Source: Chthonomonadaceae bacterium
GTDB taxonomy: Bacteria > Armatimonadota > Chthonomonadetes > Chthonomonadales > Chthonomonadaceae
Direction: 5' to 3'
Assembly: GCA_027450145.1 (NCBI GenBank)
Contig: DAIDKH010000019.1
Span: forward strand, 18,071 to 60,545
Length of the DNA: 42,475 nucleotides
Part shown: positions 9,089 through 17,357 of the stretch, one piece after another
How the letters are laid out: each line of letters starts with the position of its first letter
Position numbering within the stretch: position 1 is the first letter of the stretch
Notes under the pieces: model-generated
What the model was told of the DNA's origin: nothing
Database searches by the model: none
What the model saw: only the letters and a program-made list of their open reading frames with translations
Translations under genes and position numbers: made by a program

Positions 9089-10063
9089 ATGACAGCCGCA
9101 GCTGTTGTTGCCGCTGCAATGGTGCTAGCCAGTGCTTATACTGCCTCTGCACAAGCACCAAACACAAATGCCGCTATGTCGCCGTCAGCGGCATCCGCAG
9201 TGACTCCAAAACCGCTGTATCAACTGGAATATGAACGTAATCTCGATGCGACCGTGAAAAGCATTGCGGTCGTGGATATGCACGGTAACCATCAGCCGAG
9301 CCTTATATACTTATCATCACTCCCAGACCATCCAAATGAGACAAAACTGGTGATCGCACACTGGAACGGGACATCGTTTGTTTCCGACAAGTCAAAAGTC
9401 ATCAATGCCCGCCCGGATATTCTCGAAGTCGGCAAGTTCGCTGGTAACACCGGTCCGTGGGTCATTGCAACATCGGATGGCGTACGGTATTTGGAGGATG
9501 GTGTGCTCAAGTCGAAGCCGTTTCCTCAACCGGAGGATATTGTCGGCAAGTTGACCGATTTGTCTGGTGCCACCAGGTTAGCGATTGCAACTCCGCAAAT
9601 GAAGATTGTTACAGTGGGCATCAACCTGACAGCCGGTGCTACGACCCTTACAGATCCTCAACCCATGCCGCCATCTTCCGCAATTGCCAGCATGGATTTG
9701 CGTAGTTTGCCCAGTTCGTTAGAGAGTATTGGGCTGCCCTCCGCCTTGGTGAAGGGCGGAATTATGGGGCTTGTGCGTGCGAACGCAGCTTCTCGCCTAC
9801 TTCTCTATTATTTGGTTGCATCTCACGAAGAGAATGCGCAAGGACAAACCACGGGATCTAGCCATTGGAGTGTTATGTTTGTCAATCCTGCCGCAGTCGT
9901 TCCGAAATCACTTTACACAACTCCAGTGCTTACGGGAAGTATTCTCTGTCTTGCGCACCGTAGCCCAGTTTCGCCCTATTCCAACGGGCTTTTGGTGCTA
10001 ACTAGCGCCAGCAGAAAAGGCCCAGGAACCGGACTATACTTTTTTAAGCTCGCTAGGAAATAG
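9089..10063 (+). CDS. Secreted protein of unknown function
   Basis: I do not recognise a family. The frame is open from GTG 9056, but ATG 9089 has an excellent Shine-Dalgarno (GAGGAGGG, 5-base spacer) and then encodes a typical signal peptide: MTAAAVVAAAMVLASAYTAS followed by AQA, likely cut after ASA. The mature part, about 300 residues, is rich in beta-prone and Ser/Thr/Pro stretches and has repeating elements such as KLVIAHWNGTSFV, GPWVIATSDGVRYLEDG and ATRLAIATPQMKIV that resemble blades of an FG-GAP/VCBS-type propeller, but the match is by style only. It follows carB2 by 32 bases and may be cotranscribed. Confidence 0.72.
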   Translation: MTAAAVVAAAMVLASAYTASAQAPNTNAAMSPSAASAVTPKPLYQLEYERNLDATVKSIAVVDMHGNHQPSLIYLSSLPDHPNETKLVIAHWNGTSFVSDKSKVINARPDILEVGKFAGNTGPWVIATSDGVRYLEDGVLKSKPFPQPEDIVGKLTDLSGATRLAIATPQMKIVTVGINLTAGATTLTDPQPMPPSSAIASMDLRSLPSSLESIGLPSALVKGGIMGLVRANAASRLLLYYLVASHEENAQGQTTGSSHWSVMFVNPAAVVPKSLYTTPVLTGSILCLAHRSPVSPYSNGLLVLTSASRKGPGTGLYFFKLARK

Positions 10064-10115
10064 TGCCCAATTTCGTTGTGAGCGGCCAGGAACCTCAGGA
10101 AGGAACCGTTTCGGA

Positions 10116-10856
10116 ATGAATGAACCTAAAGTTGCAGTAATCACTGGTGCTAGCAGTGGCATAGGCGCAGCGGTTGCCCGCAGTTTGGCCGCCGAAGGGT
10201 TTCGCCTTATACTAGGCGCGCGTAGAATGGACAAACTGCGAGCCGTGGGCGAACCTATTGATGCTGACTGTCGCTTTCTAGACGTCACCAGTGACGCGAG
10301 TGTGGTCGAATTCTGCAAATCAATCGGTACAGCGCATGTTCTGGTGAACAACGCCGGTGGGGCTCTTGGCCTTGACAGCATTGAGGACGCCCAGGAAGTC
10401 GACTGGCAGCGCATGTACGATACCAACGTTATGGGCCTAATGCGCGTTACCAAGGCACTTCTGCCAGCACTAGAGACTGCCAACCCTGGGCATGTCGTAA
10501 ATATTGGGTCTATTGCTGGTAGAGAGCCCTATCCCGGTGGAGCTGGATACAACGCTGCCAAATTTGCTGTTAAGGCGATCACTCAAGTAATGAGGATGGA
10601 ATGGCTGGGCCGCCCAATACGGGTTACCGAAATTGCTCCAGGGCTGGTAGAAACAGAATTTAGTTTGGTGCGATTTAAAGGGGATTCAGAGCGAGCAGAT
10701 CGAGTTTACAGTGGTTTGGAACCCTTAACCGCGGACGATGTGGCAGAAGCAGTGTGTTGGGCCGTGACGCGACCCTCTCACGTCAACATCGACGAAATCG
10801 TTCTGAAGCCACTTGCTCAAGCGTCGGCTACTATGGTATCTCGTAAGCAAGTATGA
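10116..10856 (+). CDS. Short-chain dehydrogenase/reductase (classical SDR, YdfG-like)
   Basis: A 246-residue NAD(P)-dependent oxidoreductase. Visible: the cofactor glycine motif TGASSGIGAAVA near residue 10, GARRMDKL with a basic residue favouring NADP, LDVTSDASV, the structural NNAGG, and the catalytic set with Ser in VNIGSIAGREPYPGGAGYN and the YNAAK catalytic Tyr/Lys. The REPYPGG block and the IRVTEIAPGLVETEFS tail resemble YdfG-type 3-hydroxy acid dehydrogenases, so a 3-hydroxyacid or malonic-semialdehyde substrate is a reasonable guess. AGGAAGGA precedes the ATG by about 10 bases. It overlaps the next gene by four bases (ATGA). Confidence 0.9.
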   Translation: MNEPKVAVITGASSGIGAAVARSLAAEGFRLILGARRMDKLRAVGEPIDADCRFLDVTSDASVVEFCKSIGTAHVLVNNAGGALGLDSIEDAQEVDWQRMYDTNVMGLMRVTKALLPALETANPGHVVNIGSIAGREPYPGGAGYNAAKFAVKAITQVMRMEWLGRPIRVTEIAPGLVETEFSLVRFKGDSERADRVYSGLEPLTADDVAEAVCWAVTRPSHVNIDEIVLKPLAQASATMVSRKQV

Positions 10857-11818
10857 GTACATACTTTGAGCAGAATTATAACGAGTTAGCTAATAACGCT
10901 GCCTACCGGGACCTGTCTATGGACCGTGGTAGGATTTTAATAACAGGTTCCGATGCATTTCCCTGGCTGCATGCACTGGTATCGAATGATTTACGGCAAC
11001 TAACCGTAAAGCCTTCGACTGCGGTACTTGCATTCTGCCTGGATCCTACTGCACACGTTCTTGCCGACCTGCGGGTTTTCAAGCTGGAGGCTGGAACCTT
11101 CTCGGAGCGCGGCGGAATTTTGATTGACACTCACGCTTCCAACACTCTTGCGCTACTAGATCACTTGGATCGGTACGTCATTACTGAAGATGTGGAGTTG
11201 CGCGATGTTTCCCAGTCTACTGGATGCATTGCGATTCAAGGACCCAACGCTCAAAATGTACCCGAATCTTCGATTTGGTGGGACCTCGATCTTACGGGCT
11301 TTGGCGGTGGAGTTCTAATGTTTTCCTGTCTAAGTGATCGGGATAAGTGGTTGCAGATTAACACCACCCTCGTCCCTATCACCGACGATACCTGGCAGGC
11401 TGCGAGGTTGGAATGTGGCCTACCCGAGTGGGGATTGGAATTGAACTCACACGTATTAGCTGCGGAAGTAGATCCCTACCGTGAACAGTATAGCGTCTCC
11501 AAAGGCTGCTATCCTGGACAGGAAATTCTCGCTCGAATCGACAGCAGAGGTCACACCAATCGCCAGCTGTACATGGTTGCTGCGCGTGCTGGGGCCAATT
11601 TAACCTGCCATACTGAGGTGTGGGCGCGCAGCCCAGAAGCTGTGTCAATAGGTAACCTATGCAGCACTGTGCCTAGTTCCCCTGCGTGCAACGGTAGGGC
11701 CATCGCGCTGGCACTACTTCGATCTAATCAGATCACCAACGGTAGCAGTCTATTTGATGAGACCGGTGACGAACTAACCGTAGTGGATATCCCCCGCAGG
11801 CGAAATACCTACCAGTGA
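10853..11818 (+). CDS. YgfZ/GcvT-like folate-binding protein
   Basis: A 321-residue member of the YgfZ/GcvT aminomethyltransferase-like family. YgfZ (IBA57 in mitochondria) is a tetrahydrofolate-binding protein needed for maintenance of certain iron-sulfur enzymes. The identifying motif is KGCYPGQEILARIDSRG (about residues 214-230), matching the family signature K-x-G-C-Y-x-G-Q-E with its functional Cys. The N-terminal part, RDLSMDRGRILITGSDAFPWLHALVSNDL, is the usual GcvT-type opening. The last 60 residues are divergent. It lies in an overlapping trio (SDR, this gene, EamA transporter) joined by ATGA and GTGA overlaps. A role in Fe-S maintenance is from family knowledge. Confidence 0.85.
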   Translation: MSTYFEQNYNELANNAAYRDLSMDRGRILITGSDAFPWLHALVSNDLRQLTVKPSTAVLAFCLDPTAHVLADLRVFKLEAGTFSERGGILIDTHASNTLALLDHLDRYVITEDVELRDVSQSTGCIAIQGPNAQNVPESSIWWDLDLTGFGGGVLMFSCLSDRDKWLQINTTLVPITDDTWQAARLECGLPEWGLELNSHVLAAEVDPYREQYSVSKGCYPGQEILARIDSRGHTNRQLYMVAARAGANLTCHTEVWARSPEAVSIGNLCSTVPSSPACNGRAIALALLRSNQITNGSSLFDETGDELTVVDIPRRRNTYQ

Positions 11819-12729
11819 ACGGGGTTTCTGCCTCAGTGGAACCCGCAAAGCTGAGTCCTGGCGCCACTGCTTCTCTCATTGCAATTAATGCATTTTGGGG
11901 GCTCTCATCGGCCTCAGCCAAAACTGCGCTCACTTTTGTTGGCCCATTCACCTTAACGTTAATTAGGTTTTTTCCCGCTGGTCTTGTATTACTATTTTTA
12001 GGACGTAAACAGCTACCTGCTCTTCGAATGTCATCTTACGATGTCGCGAAACTTTTCGTTCTCTCAATCGTTGGTATAACCCTAACTTATGGGATTTATT
12101 TCACGGGTCTTCAACGGACAAACTCCACAGATGCGAGTTTACTATTCGCGTGCGAGCCGATACTATTGTCTCTCGCAGCAACGACATTCCTCCGAGAAAA
12201 ACTGTCGTCAATTCAGTGGCTTGGCCTCGTAGTCGGCATTTTTGGTATTTGGATTATTGCGGGTAGAGCGGGAGGCAACTGGTTAGCGTTACTTGGTCTC
12301 TCATGTGAGTGCTGCACCGGTGTCGTTGCGAAAGACCTAGTGTCGCGGTACCCTCCTCTTCTTCTCCTAGGAGCAGAAATGATAATTGGCAGTCTTATAG
12401 CTGTGCCCGGAGCATTTAGGGAGTGTGCGCTTGCAGCGAATATCAGCTTTACGCCACTTTTGTTTATCAACATTCTCTACCTTGGACTGATCTGTTCAGC
12501 ACTCTGTTATGGAGTGTGGTATAAGCTAATGCAAAGCACACCACTCTCCCAAATGAGCGCGTTCATTCTCGTTCAACCGTTATTGGGTCCGTTCTACGGC
12601 CATCTTCTTCACGGCGATATCATCAGCTCAACAGTTGTTGAGGGAGCCGTATTCGTGTGCGTTGGTATAATCCTTACTCAGATCAAGGTAGGTATTGCTT
12701 CTCAACGTGCATCGGAATTTTTAGAGTAA
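11815..12729 (+). CDS. EamA/DMT-family transporter
   Basis: A 304-residue integral membrane protein with two EamA repeats and about ten hydrophobic segments. The opening helix SLIAINAFWGLSSASAKTAL and the segment GIYFTGLQRTNSTDASLLFACEPILLSL are typical of drug/metabolite-transporter family exporters, and the second half repeats the pattern (LYLGLICSALCYGVWYKLMQ; SAFILVQPLLGPFYGHLLHG). The substrate is unknown; family members export amino acids, nucleobases or small metabolites. GTG 11815 overlaps the preceding stop (GTGA), so translation is coupled. No terminator is evident after its stop; the next feature is a strong promoter for the following regulator. Confidence 0.88.
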   Translation: MNGVSASVEPAKLSPGATASLIAINAFWGLSSASAKTALTFVGPFTLTLIRFFPAGLVLLFLGRKQLPALRMSSYDVAKLFVLSIVGITLTYGIYFTGLQRTNSTDASLLFACEPILLSLAATTFLREKLSSIQWLGLVVGIFGIWIIAGRAGGNWLALLGLSCECCTGVVAKDLVSRYPPLLLLGAEMIIGSLIAVPGAFRECALAANISFTPLLFINILYLGLICSALCYGVWYKLMQSTPLSQMSAFILVQPLLGPFYGHLLHGDIISSTVVEGAVFVCVGIILTQIKVGIASQRASEFLE

Positions 12730-12734
12730 TATAA

Positions 12735-12771
12735 ATTACTTAAATTGGTATTGACATGATTTTTAAGTAAT
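12735..12771. repeat. Inverted repeat overlapping a promoter (candidate operator)
   Basis: Two perfect 10-base arms, ATTACTTAAA at 12735-12744 and its reverse complement TTTAAGTAAT at 12762-12771, separated by 17 bases. The right arm fills the spacer of the promoter at 12751-12779. The placement suits an operator, most simply for autoregulation by the GntR-LacI protein encoded just downstream. That assignment is inference. Confidence 0.6.
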
Positions 12772-12779
12772 GATATAAT
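12751..12779 (+). promoter_or_regulatory. Consensus sigma-70 promoter
   Basis: TTGACA at 12751-12756 and TATAAT at 12774-12779 with a 17-base spacer: both hexamers and the spacing are the exact bacterial housekeeping consensus. It points to the GntR-LacI regulator whose ATG is at 12822, giving a leader of roughly 35 bases. A promoter this strong normally needs repression, which fits the inverted repeat that overlaps it. Confidence 0.85.
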
Positions 12780-12821
12780 CAGATCGGTCTAGACTACTGA
12801 TCGTCCGGTACAGGAAGTGCA

Positions 12822-14003
12822 ATGTTATCAGACAGGCTACCTGGTGAATTGGTTGCCCTCCACAAGCAGACAATAGATTGTAGCAGTCCAATTCCTCGCC
12901 ACGCTCAAGTTAAGGCGATACTATTGGGAGCAGTGCACTCAGGTGTTTGGGAACCAGGCACCAAGATTCCAGCCGAAACCGAAATTGCGCGTGTGCTCAA
13001 AGTCAGTAAAATGACTGCGAACCGTGCAATCACCGATCTTGCCTCGGAGGGTGTATTCATTCGGGAGCTTGGTCGAGGAACATTCGTTCGAAGCTCAACG
13101 AATAATACGGGCCACCCCGAACAAGATCAAATTCGGCGCCGCGCACACGTCATTTTGCGGCTGGTTACCTCAGGGCCAGCGAGTGATGTACCCGACAATG
13201 AATATCTGTGCAGTCTGATGCTTGCCATACGAACATCTCTGTCCCCTACCGATGCCGTAATCAAAATCAGCCAGATACCTGGAAGTGATTATATATCGGC
13301 ATTCGAACGCAACCGAGATGAACGTTGGGTTGTCATCGCACCTACCAAAGACGACTTGATCGGCCTTCGAGCTTTGGCTAGAGCGCACTATGCGGCCGTT
13401 GTTTTAGGCGCTTCGTGGCCCGGTATTGGATTACCTGCCGTAGATAGTGACAATTGCGGGGGGATGTATCTCGCTGTCGAGCACTTAGTCGGTTTGGGGC
13501 ATACGACCATCGGGATGATCTATGCAGACCCAGAAACCAGTAACACTATTGACCGTATTACCGCATTCCACGAGGCCATGAAATCACACGGTCTTCAAGT
13601 AAACGGCAAGTTCCTGGTTGACGCACACGATGACATGGGTATTCGTGCAGATGTCCGAGAACAGCTTGCATTGCTTTTACGGTCCAACTACTGCCCGTCA
13701 GCCTGGGTAGCAGCTGGACCGTATGTGGCTATGGCCCTTCTTGAGCTGGCTCACACAGTGGGAATTTCAGTTCCTGGTGACCTATCAATCGTGGGATTTG
13801 ATTATCCAGCCGCACTTGCCGCGCGGACACCGTCGCTCACTACAGTTTGTCAGCCGCTGGCAGAGATGGGTTCAACAGCCGCAAGGCTTATAACTAATCC
13901 CAGTGGAGAGGAGGTTGTTTACAAACTGCCGTGCTCTTTAGCAGTTCGTGGGTCAACGGCAGTAGTTCGATCAATATCCAATAATGTAGAAGGTTGGTCG
14001 TAA
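12822..14003 (+). CDS. GntR-type HTH / LacI-type sensor transcriptional regulator
   Basis: A 393-residue transcription factor. Residues about 20-92 form a GntR winged helix-turn-helix (QVKAILLGAVHSGVWEPGTK, PAETEIARVLKVSKMTANRA, RELGRGTFVRSS). Residues about 140-385 form a LacI/periplasmic-binding-like effector domain (AVEHLVGLGHTTIGMIYADP; VPGDLSIVGFDYPAALAART). This combination is like Bacillus AraR, where a sugar releases the repressor from DNA, so a sugar or sugar-derivative ligand is likely. AGGAAG precedes ATG 12822. The gene sits behind a consensus promoter within an inverted repeat and in front of a DUF1559 protein gene, an arrangement I associate with Armatimonadota. The targets cannot be read from sequence. 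Confidence 0.9.
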   Translation: MLSDRLPGELVALHKQTIDCSSPIPRHAQVKAILLGAVHSGVWEPGTKIPAETEIARVLKVSKMTANRAITDLASEGVFIRELGRGTFVRSSTNNTGHPEQDQIRRRAHVILRLVTSGPASDVPDNEYLCSLMLAIRTSLSPTDAVIKISQIPGSDYISAFERNRDERWVVIAPTKDDLIGLRALARAHYAAVVLGASWPGIGLPAVDSDNCGGMYLAVEHLVGLGHTTIGMIYADPETSNTIDRITAFHEAMKSHGLQVNGKFLVDAHDDMGIRADVREQLALLLRSNYCPSAWVAAGPYVAMALLELAHTVGISVPGDLSIVGFDYPAALAARTPSLTTVCQPLAEMGSTAARLITNPSGEEVVYKLPCSLAVRGSTAVVRSISNNVEGWS

Positions 14004-14053
14004 GTAACGAGATTTACTGCTATTAAGACCAACGAGTGAAGGGAGACGATGTG

Positions 14054-14854
14054 ATGAAACGAGGCAATTCGGCGTTCACGTTGATAGAGCTACTCGTTGT
14101 TATTGCTATTATAGCTATTCTTGCCGCCATTCTATTCCCAGTTTTTGCACAGGCTCGCGAAAGAGCTCGCAGTATTTCCTGCCTGTCCAATCTTCAGCAG
14201 CAGGGCCTTGCTATTACGATGTATGTGCAGGATTACGATGAGACGTTTTTCCAGTTACCGTGGCATCAGGCTACCACCGATACCGGATGCGAGCCAAATT
14301 CGAATGCTGCGTGTCCCACGGTATTTTGGAGCGACCTGCTCATGCCTTATATTAAGAATCAGGGGATATTTAGCTGTCCCAGCAATTCGGATATTCTCTA
14401 TAGTACATGGGGATATGTTTCACCAACATACCGCGTTACCTACGGGTTGAGCGATTTCACGTTTAACGAAAACGAGGATCAAGGTGGACCAACCACGTTA
14501 GCTGCAATGGCCACGCCTTCTGACATCGCCTTAATAAGCGATGACCGCTATGCGTGGAACTGGCACACTTGTCAGCCAAACAACTCCGGCGGGTATGCGT
14601 TCTATTGGGATGCATCCGATCCCAATTCAATTTGGGCCGGCTATGGTGATTTCAAAGGTAACTCAAACAATCCCCGGCATTTTAACGGGCAAAATTTTAC
14701 CTATGCCGATGGCCATTCAAAATTTGGTGTACTAAGCACCCCTGCTCCTCAGGATGGTACTACGTCGAGCGGTCTCTACTACGGCGCCTACCGCAGTGCT
14801 AAAGTGTACAGCCAGAATTACAGCGACGCTGCGTGTACCGTGCCAACTGGCTAA
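14054..14854 (+). CDS. DUF1559 prepilin-like protein with type IV pilin N-terminus
   Basis: The N-terminus [20 protein letters not shown] is a class III/type II-secretion pseudopilin signal: short basic leader, prepilin-peptidase site before F (A in place of the usual G at -1), Glu at +5, then a hydrophobic helix that anchors the protein before assembly. It continues [20 protein letters not shown], the Armatimonadota-style DUF1559 hallmark. The rest (residues about 70-266) is an extracellular globular domain with two CP-type cysteine pairs and the H-x-G-Q-x-F-x-Y-A-D-G-H-S segment that is the usual end of such proteins. ATG 14054 follows GGGAGA; a GTG at 14051 is equally possible. Such proteins occur in many copies per genome; the individual role is unknown. 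Confidence 0.9.
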   Translation: MKRGNSAFTLIELLVVIAIIAILAAILFPVFAQARERARSISCLSNLQQQGLAITMYVQDYDETFFQLPWHQATTDTGCEPNSNAACPTVFWSDLLMPYIKNQGIFSCPSNSDILYSTWGYVSPTYRVTYGLSDFTFNENEDQGGPTTLAAMATPSDIALISDDRYAWNWHTCQPNNSGGYAFYWDASDPNSIWAGYGDFKGNSNNPRHFNGQNFTYADGHSKFGVLSTPAPQDGTTSSGLYYGAYRSAKVYSQNYSDAACTVPTG

Positions 14855-14876
14855 TCTCTTCACAACATCTATCCAG

Positions 14877-14912
14877 GTTCAGCCGGTCGTAAAACAACTC
14901 GACCGGCTGAAC
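14877..14912 (+). terminator. Strong hairpin between prepilin-like gene and small membrane gene
   Basis: A perfect 13-base-pair stem: GTTCAGCCGGTCG at 14877-14889 pairs with CGACCGGCTGAAC at 14900-14912 around a 10-base loop. It begins 22 bases after the upstream stop. There is no run of T after it, so it may act as a partial terminator or as an RNA-stability element separating expression of the abundant prepilin-like protein from the small gene downstream. Confidence 0.6.
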
Positions 14913-14935
14913 TCAAACTAGCAAGGCTTTTAGCA

Positions 14936-15109
14936 ATGAAAACCAGCGTGCCAAATTCAGTCGTTATAGCAATAGGTGCTGTCACAGTTGTTGTACTTAT
15001 AGTAATTGCATGGCATATGTTCGGGGGGGCACCAGCGGGTACCAGCCTTCGCAAAGGTGACTACAAGAATCCGCCGCCGGCCGCACGAGTCGGTCACGCA
15101 CCCCGCTAG
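14936..15109 (+). CDS. Small single-pass membrane protein (57 residues)
   Basis: A short gene of 57 codons. The protein has a short N-terminal flank (MKTSVPNS), one strongly hydrophobic segment (VVIAIGAVTVVVLIVIAW, residues 9-26) and a basic, Gly/Pro-rich tail (RKGDYKNPPPAARVGHAPR). It lies 23 bases after a 13-bp hairpin behind the DUF1559 gene, same strand, with a weak AAGG upstream. The clear membrane segment followed by a hydrophilic tail and two tandem stops support it being real. Function unknown; the position suggests it accompanies the prepilin-like protein. Confidence 0.6.
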   Translation: MKTSVPNSVVIAIGAVTVVVLIVIAWHMFGGAPAGTSLRKGDYKNPPPAARVGHAPR

Positions 15110-15240
15110 TAGTAAATTAGTGTGCTGTAGGACATTGTGAATTTTGTTTGTTTGAACCGTCCCACCTAGTTGAGGCTATCGCAATCAACGGCGATGTACC
15201 GACCAAAACTCGCGTCACAGGGCTGTCCCGTTTGAGATTT

Positions 15241-15714
15241 CTACCTTTGAGGTTTTAGCTCTAGAAACATGTCCTGGTGAAGGATCCCTATCTCGTCAAA
15301 CATCTCGCCCCGCCTTTGGTAACCTAGTCGCAGATAGAATTCTATTGCGGTAATTCGCGCATGGAGGTGTACGTAGTACATTCCAAGTTGAAGAGCCTGT
15401 TTATGTGCAGCCTCCATAAGCGCTTTACCAATGCCCGCGCCCCGGTAGTCGTCAAGCACCGCAACCTGTCGTATCTTGCCACAGCCCTGCGTTTCTGGTA
15501 CAAGCACCAAAGCCCCTACGGCAACATTATGAACGGTAGCGAGAAAGTGGTGATTTGCAGGGTCATCGCGAAGGTCAGCATCTGTAAAATCTAGGCCCAG
15601 CGGCAACCTAAGCACTTTACGCCTTATCTCGATCGTCTTCCAGTAGAGTTCGCTTCCATAGGAAGCTAACGTAACGTCTACCGTGTCATGGTTGTGTGAT
15701 GCTGGATATGACAT
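15241..15714 (-). CDS. GNAT family N-acetyltransferase
   Basis: A 157-residue GCN5-type acetyltransferase. The acetyl-CoA-binding core is visible as IRQVAVLDDYRGAGIGKALME (about residues 88-108), the R/Q-x-x-G-x-G/A loop, followed by a long helix and the C-terminal FYLRLGYQRRGEMFDEIGI. The overall pattern resembles ElaA/YjcF-type small GNATs; the acceptor is unknown. Its ATG lies 29 bases inside the 3' end of the dioxygenase-like gene upstream on the same strand, with GGGA about 7 bases before it, so the two are translationally coupled. No alternative start codon exists before residue 90. Confidence 0.85.
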   Translation of the reverse strand: MSYPASHNHDTVDVTLASYGSELYWKTIEIRRKVLRLPLGLDFTDADLRDDPANHHFLATVHNVAVGALVLVPETQGCGKIRQVAVLDDYRGAGIGKALMEAAHKQALQLGMYYVHLHARITAIEFYLRLGYQRRGEMFDEIGILHQDMFLELKPQR

Positions 15715-16450
15715 CTCTTATTCCCGTCCATTCGTGCCATGGATCTAGCATAACCTCCGGCACGTAGTCATTATGATCTGTGCGATATATACGGAAGAAG
15801 CAGGCATACCGTATATCTGGCCCATCATTGACTGCAGCCGTGTGACCGGTCAGGTAATTTACCAAAAAGACGTCTCCTGGTTCACCTCTAACTTGAAATG
15901 GGGCAGGTAGGTCCACCGCAGGCATACCTTTCAACAATGCTTCGGGCGTATTCTCTATAAAATACTTTTGGTATAGCTTGTGACTGCCTGGCCAAACCGT
16001 AAAGTTGCCTTGAAAATCGGAAGTAAGTGGACTAAGGAGAACTCCGACTAGTGCGGTGAAATTCTGGATCCTGCCTTCTGGAACTCCGTTTGTTGGGGAA
16101 TGCATCCCATCGAGATGGGGACGTGGTAATGGTGGCGGATTATATTCAGATGGAAATCTCAAGGCGATTTGCCCACCGGTTACGGTGCGCAGCGGAGCAC
16201 CAATGGCGGCCTGAAGCAACGGGAGTACAGCAGAACAGTTTACAAGGTCACTAATCACAGGTGTATGACCAATTTCAGGACAGAAGGACTGCGCTCTAAA
16301 TTTTGTCATGTTTTCAGCATCCAATCCTGAACCAAGTGAGGCGTTTATGGCCTTTCGCGCTCGTTGAACCAGGTATTGGGGAACAAGGCCAGCAAGTCGA
16401 ACATACCCATCGCGCTCGAATTGTGCTATCTCACTGTATGAAAGGTTCAT
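15686..16450 (-). CDS. Phytanoyl-CoA dioxygenase (PhyH)-like Fe(II)/2-oxoglutarate oxygenase
   Basis: A 254-residue member of the PhyH family of non-haem Fe(II), 2-oxoglutarate-dependent oxygenases. The iron-binding facial triad is visible: HLDGMH (about residue 130, the HxD pair) and YLTGHTAAVNDGPDIRYACFFR (about residues 204-225), with the distal His and the Arg expected to bind 2-oxoglutarate. The opening, YSEIAQFERDGYVRLAGLV, is the usual family start. Substrates range from fatty acyl-CoA to small natural products, and none can be assigned here. AAAGGA lies upstream of ATG 16450. It is divergent from mqnB across a region holding a 19-base palindrome. Confidence 0.85.
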   Translation of the reverse strand: MNLSYSEIAQFERDGYVRLAGLVPQYLVQRARKAINASLGSGLDAENMTKFRAQSFCPEIGHTPVISDLVNCSAVLPLLQAAIGAPLRTVTGGQIALRFPSEYNPPPLPRPHLDGMHSPTNGVPEGRIQNFTALVGVLLSPLTSDFQGNFTVWPGSHKLYQKYFIENTPEALLKGMPAVDLPAPFQVRGEPGDVFLVNYLTGHTAAVNDGPDIRYACFFRIYRTDHNDYVPEVMLDPWHEWTGIRDVISSITQP

Positions 16451-16494
16451 AAAATATCCTTTAACTGCAGACGGGCACAGGTTGCCGGTATGAC

Positions 16495-16513
16495 AGCAGC
16501 CATATTGGCTGCT
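16495..16513. repeat. 19-base palindrome between divergent genes (candidate operator)
   Basis: AGCAGCCA and its perfect complement TGGCTGCT flank a central TAT. It lies 45 bases upstream of the PhyH-like start and about 160 bases upstream of mqnB, within a 220-base divergent intergenic region. Size and symmetry suit a dimeric repressor site; the regulator is unknown. Confidence 0.5.
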
Positions 16514-16670
16514 AAACGACTTCCTTGTATGGTAATCGTCCCTTACTCCGTCTTCATCTAATCTGTGATAGTAGTTCTATACGCGAACGTTGGGTTCCTT
16601 CCAAGGTATTCTATACATGCCTTCCCCAATTGTGATGTGGTCGACCCACATGAAATTGAGAACGAAATGA

Positions 16671-17357
16671 GTGTCAATGTCCATTCGGCTACTTGTTTGT
16701 GCGGCCACTGATCTTGAGATTGCTGCGTGTATACCGGATATACGGGCACACCACTTTTCTCCTGGGACGCCGGTTATCTTTGGATCACTGGCCGTTCTCA
16801 TTACCGGGGTGGGTATACCTGCCGCTCTCTCATCCGCTCAGGAGGCGTGTAGAAATCTGCTTCCGGAGGCGGTCGTAAATGTTGGAATTGCCGGATGTTA
16901 TCCCGACACTGGCCTGCAGTTGGGCGATATTGTAGCCGTTTCCTCAGATATGTACGGTGATATTGGCTTTGAACTGCCTGATAATGAGCGGTTTTACCCG
17001 CTTTATAAGTCGGAATTAGGGTCCAATGCTATCTATGGCAGATTTCAATTGGAAACTAACTCCCCATGGATAGCTTCACGGCCCGAAAAACCTGTGAGGT
17101 GTGTTTCCGCCTGCACGGTCAACCAGTGTACAGGAACCGATGCGACAGGCCGACTACGTGCGAGCTTGTTTAATGTCGAAATAGAAACGATGGAGGGGGC
17201 TGCGGTAGCACAGGCGAGTGCCGGCGTAGGTGTTCCGTTAACTCAAATACGCTCCATCAGCAATATAGCAGGATATCGGTCGATCACTCGCGACTCCATC
17301 GACCTTGCCATTCGATCGCTGGAGGATTACTTTCTTGGGCTCTCACCACTTGTTTAG
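16671..17357 (+). CDS. mqnB: Futalosine hydrolase
   Basis: Cleaves futalosine to dehypoxanthine futalosine and hypoxanthine in the alternative (futalosine) menaquinone pathway. The 228-residue protein has the PNP/MTAN nucleoside phosphorylase-like fold: LVCAATDLEIAACI at the start, VNVGIAGCYPDTGLQLGDIV (the ribose/substrate-site glycine motif, about residues 72-91), and VEIETMEGAAVAQASAGVGV carrying the Met-Glu pair that binds the ribose. ETMEGAAVA and the overall length favour MqnB over MTAN or PNP. GTG 16671 is used; ATG 16677 is two codons in and equally possible. Its stop is directly adjacent to the stop of the convergent permease gene. Confidence 0.88.
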   Translation: MSMSIRLLVCAATDLEIAACIPDIRAHHFSPGTPVIFGSLAVLITGVGIPAALSSAQEACRNLLPEAVVNVGIAGCYPDTGLQLGDIVAVSSDMYGDIGFELPDNERFYPLYKSELGSNAIYGRFQLETNSPWIASRPEKPVRCVSACTVNQCTGTDATGRLRASLFNVEIETMEGAAVAQASAGVGVPLTQIRSISNIAGYRSITRDSIDLAIRSLEDYFLGLSPLV

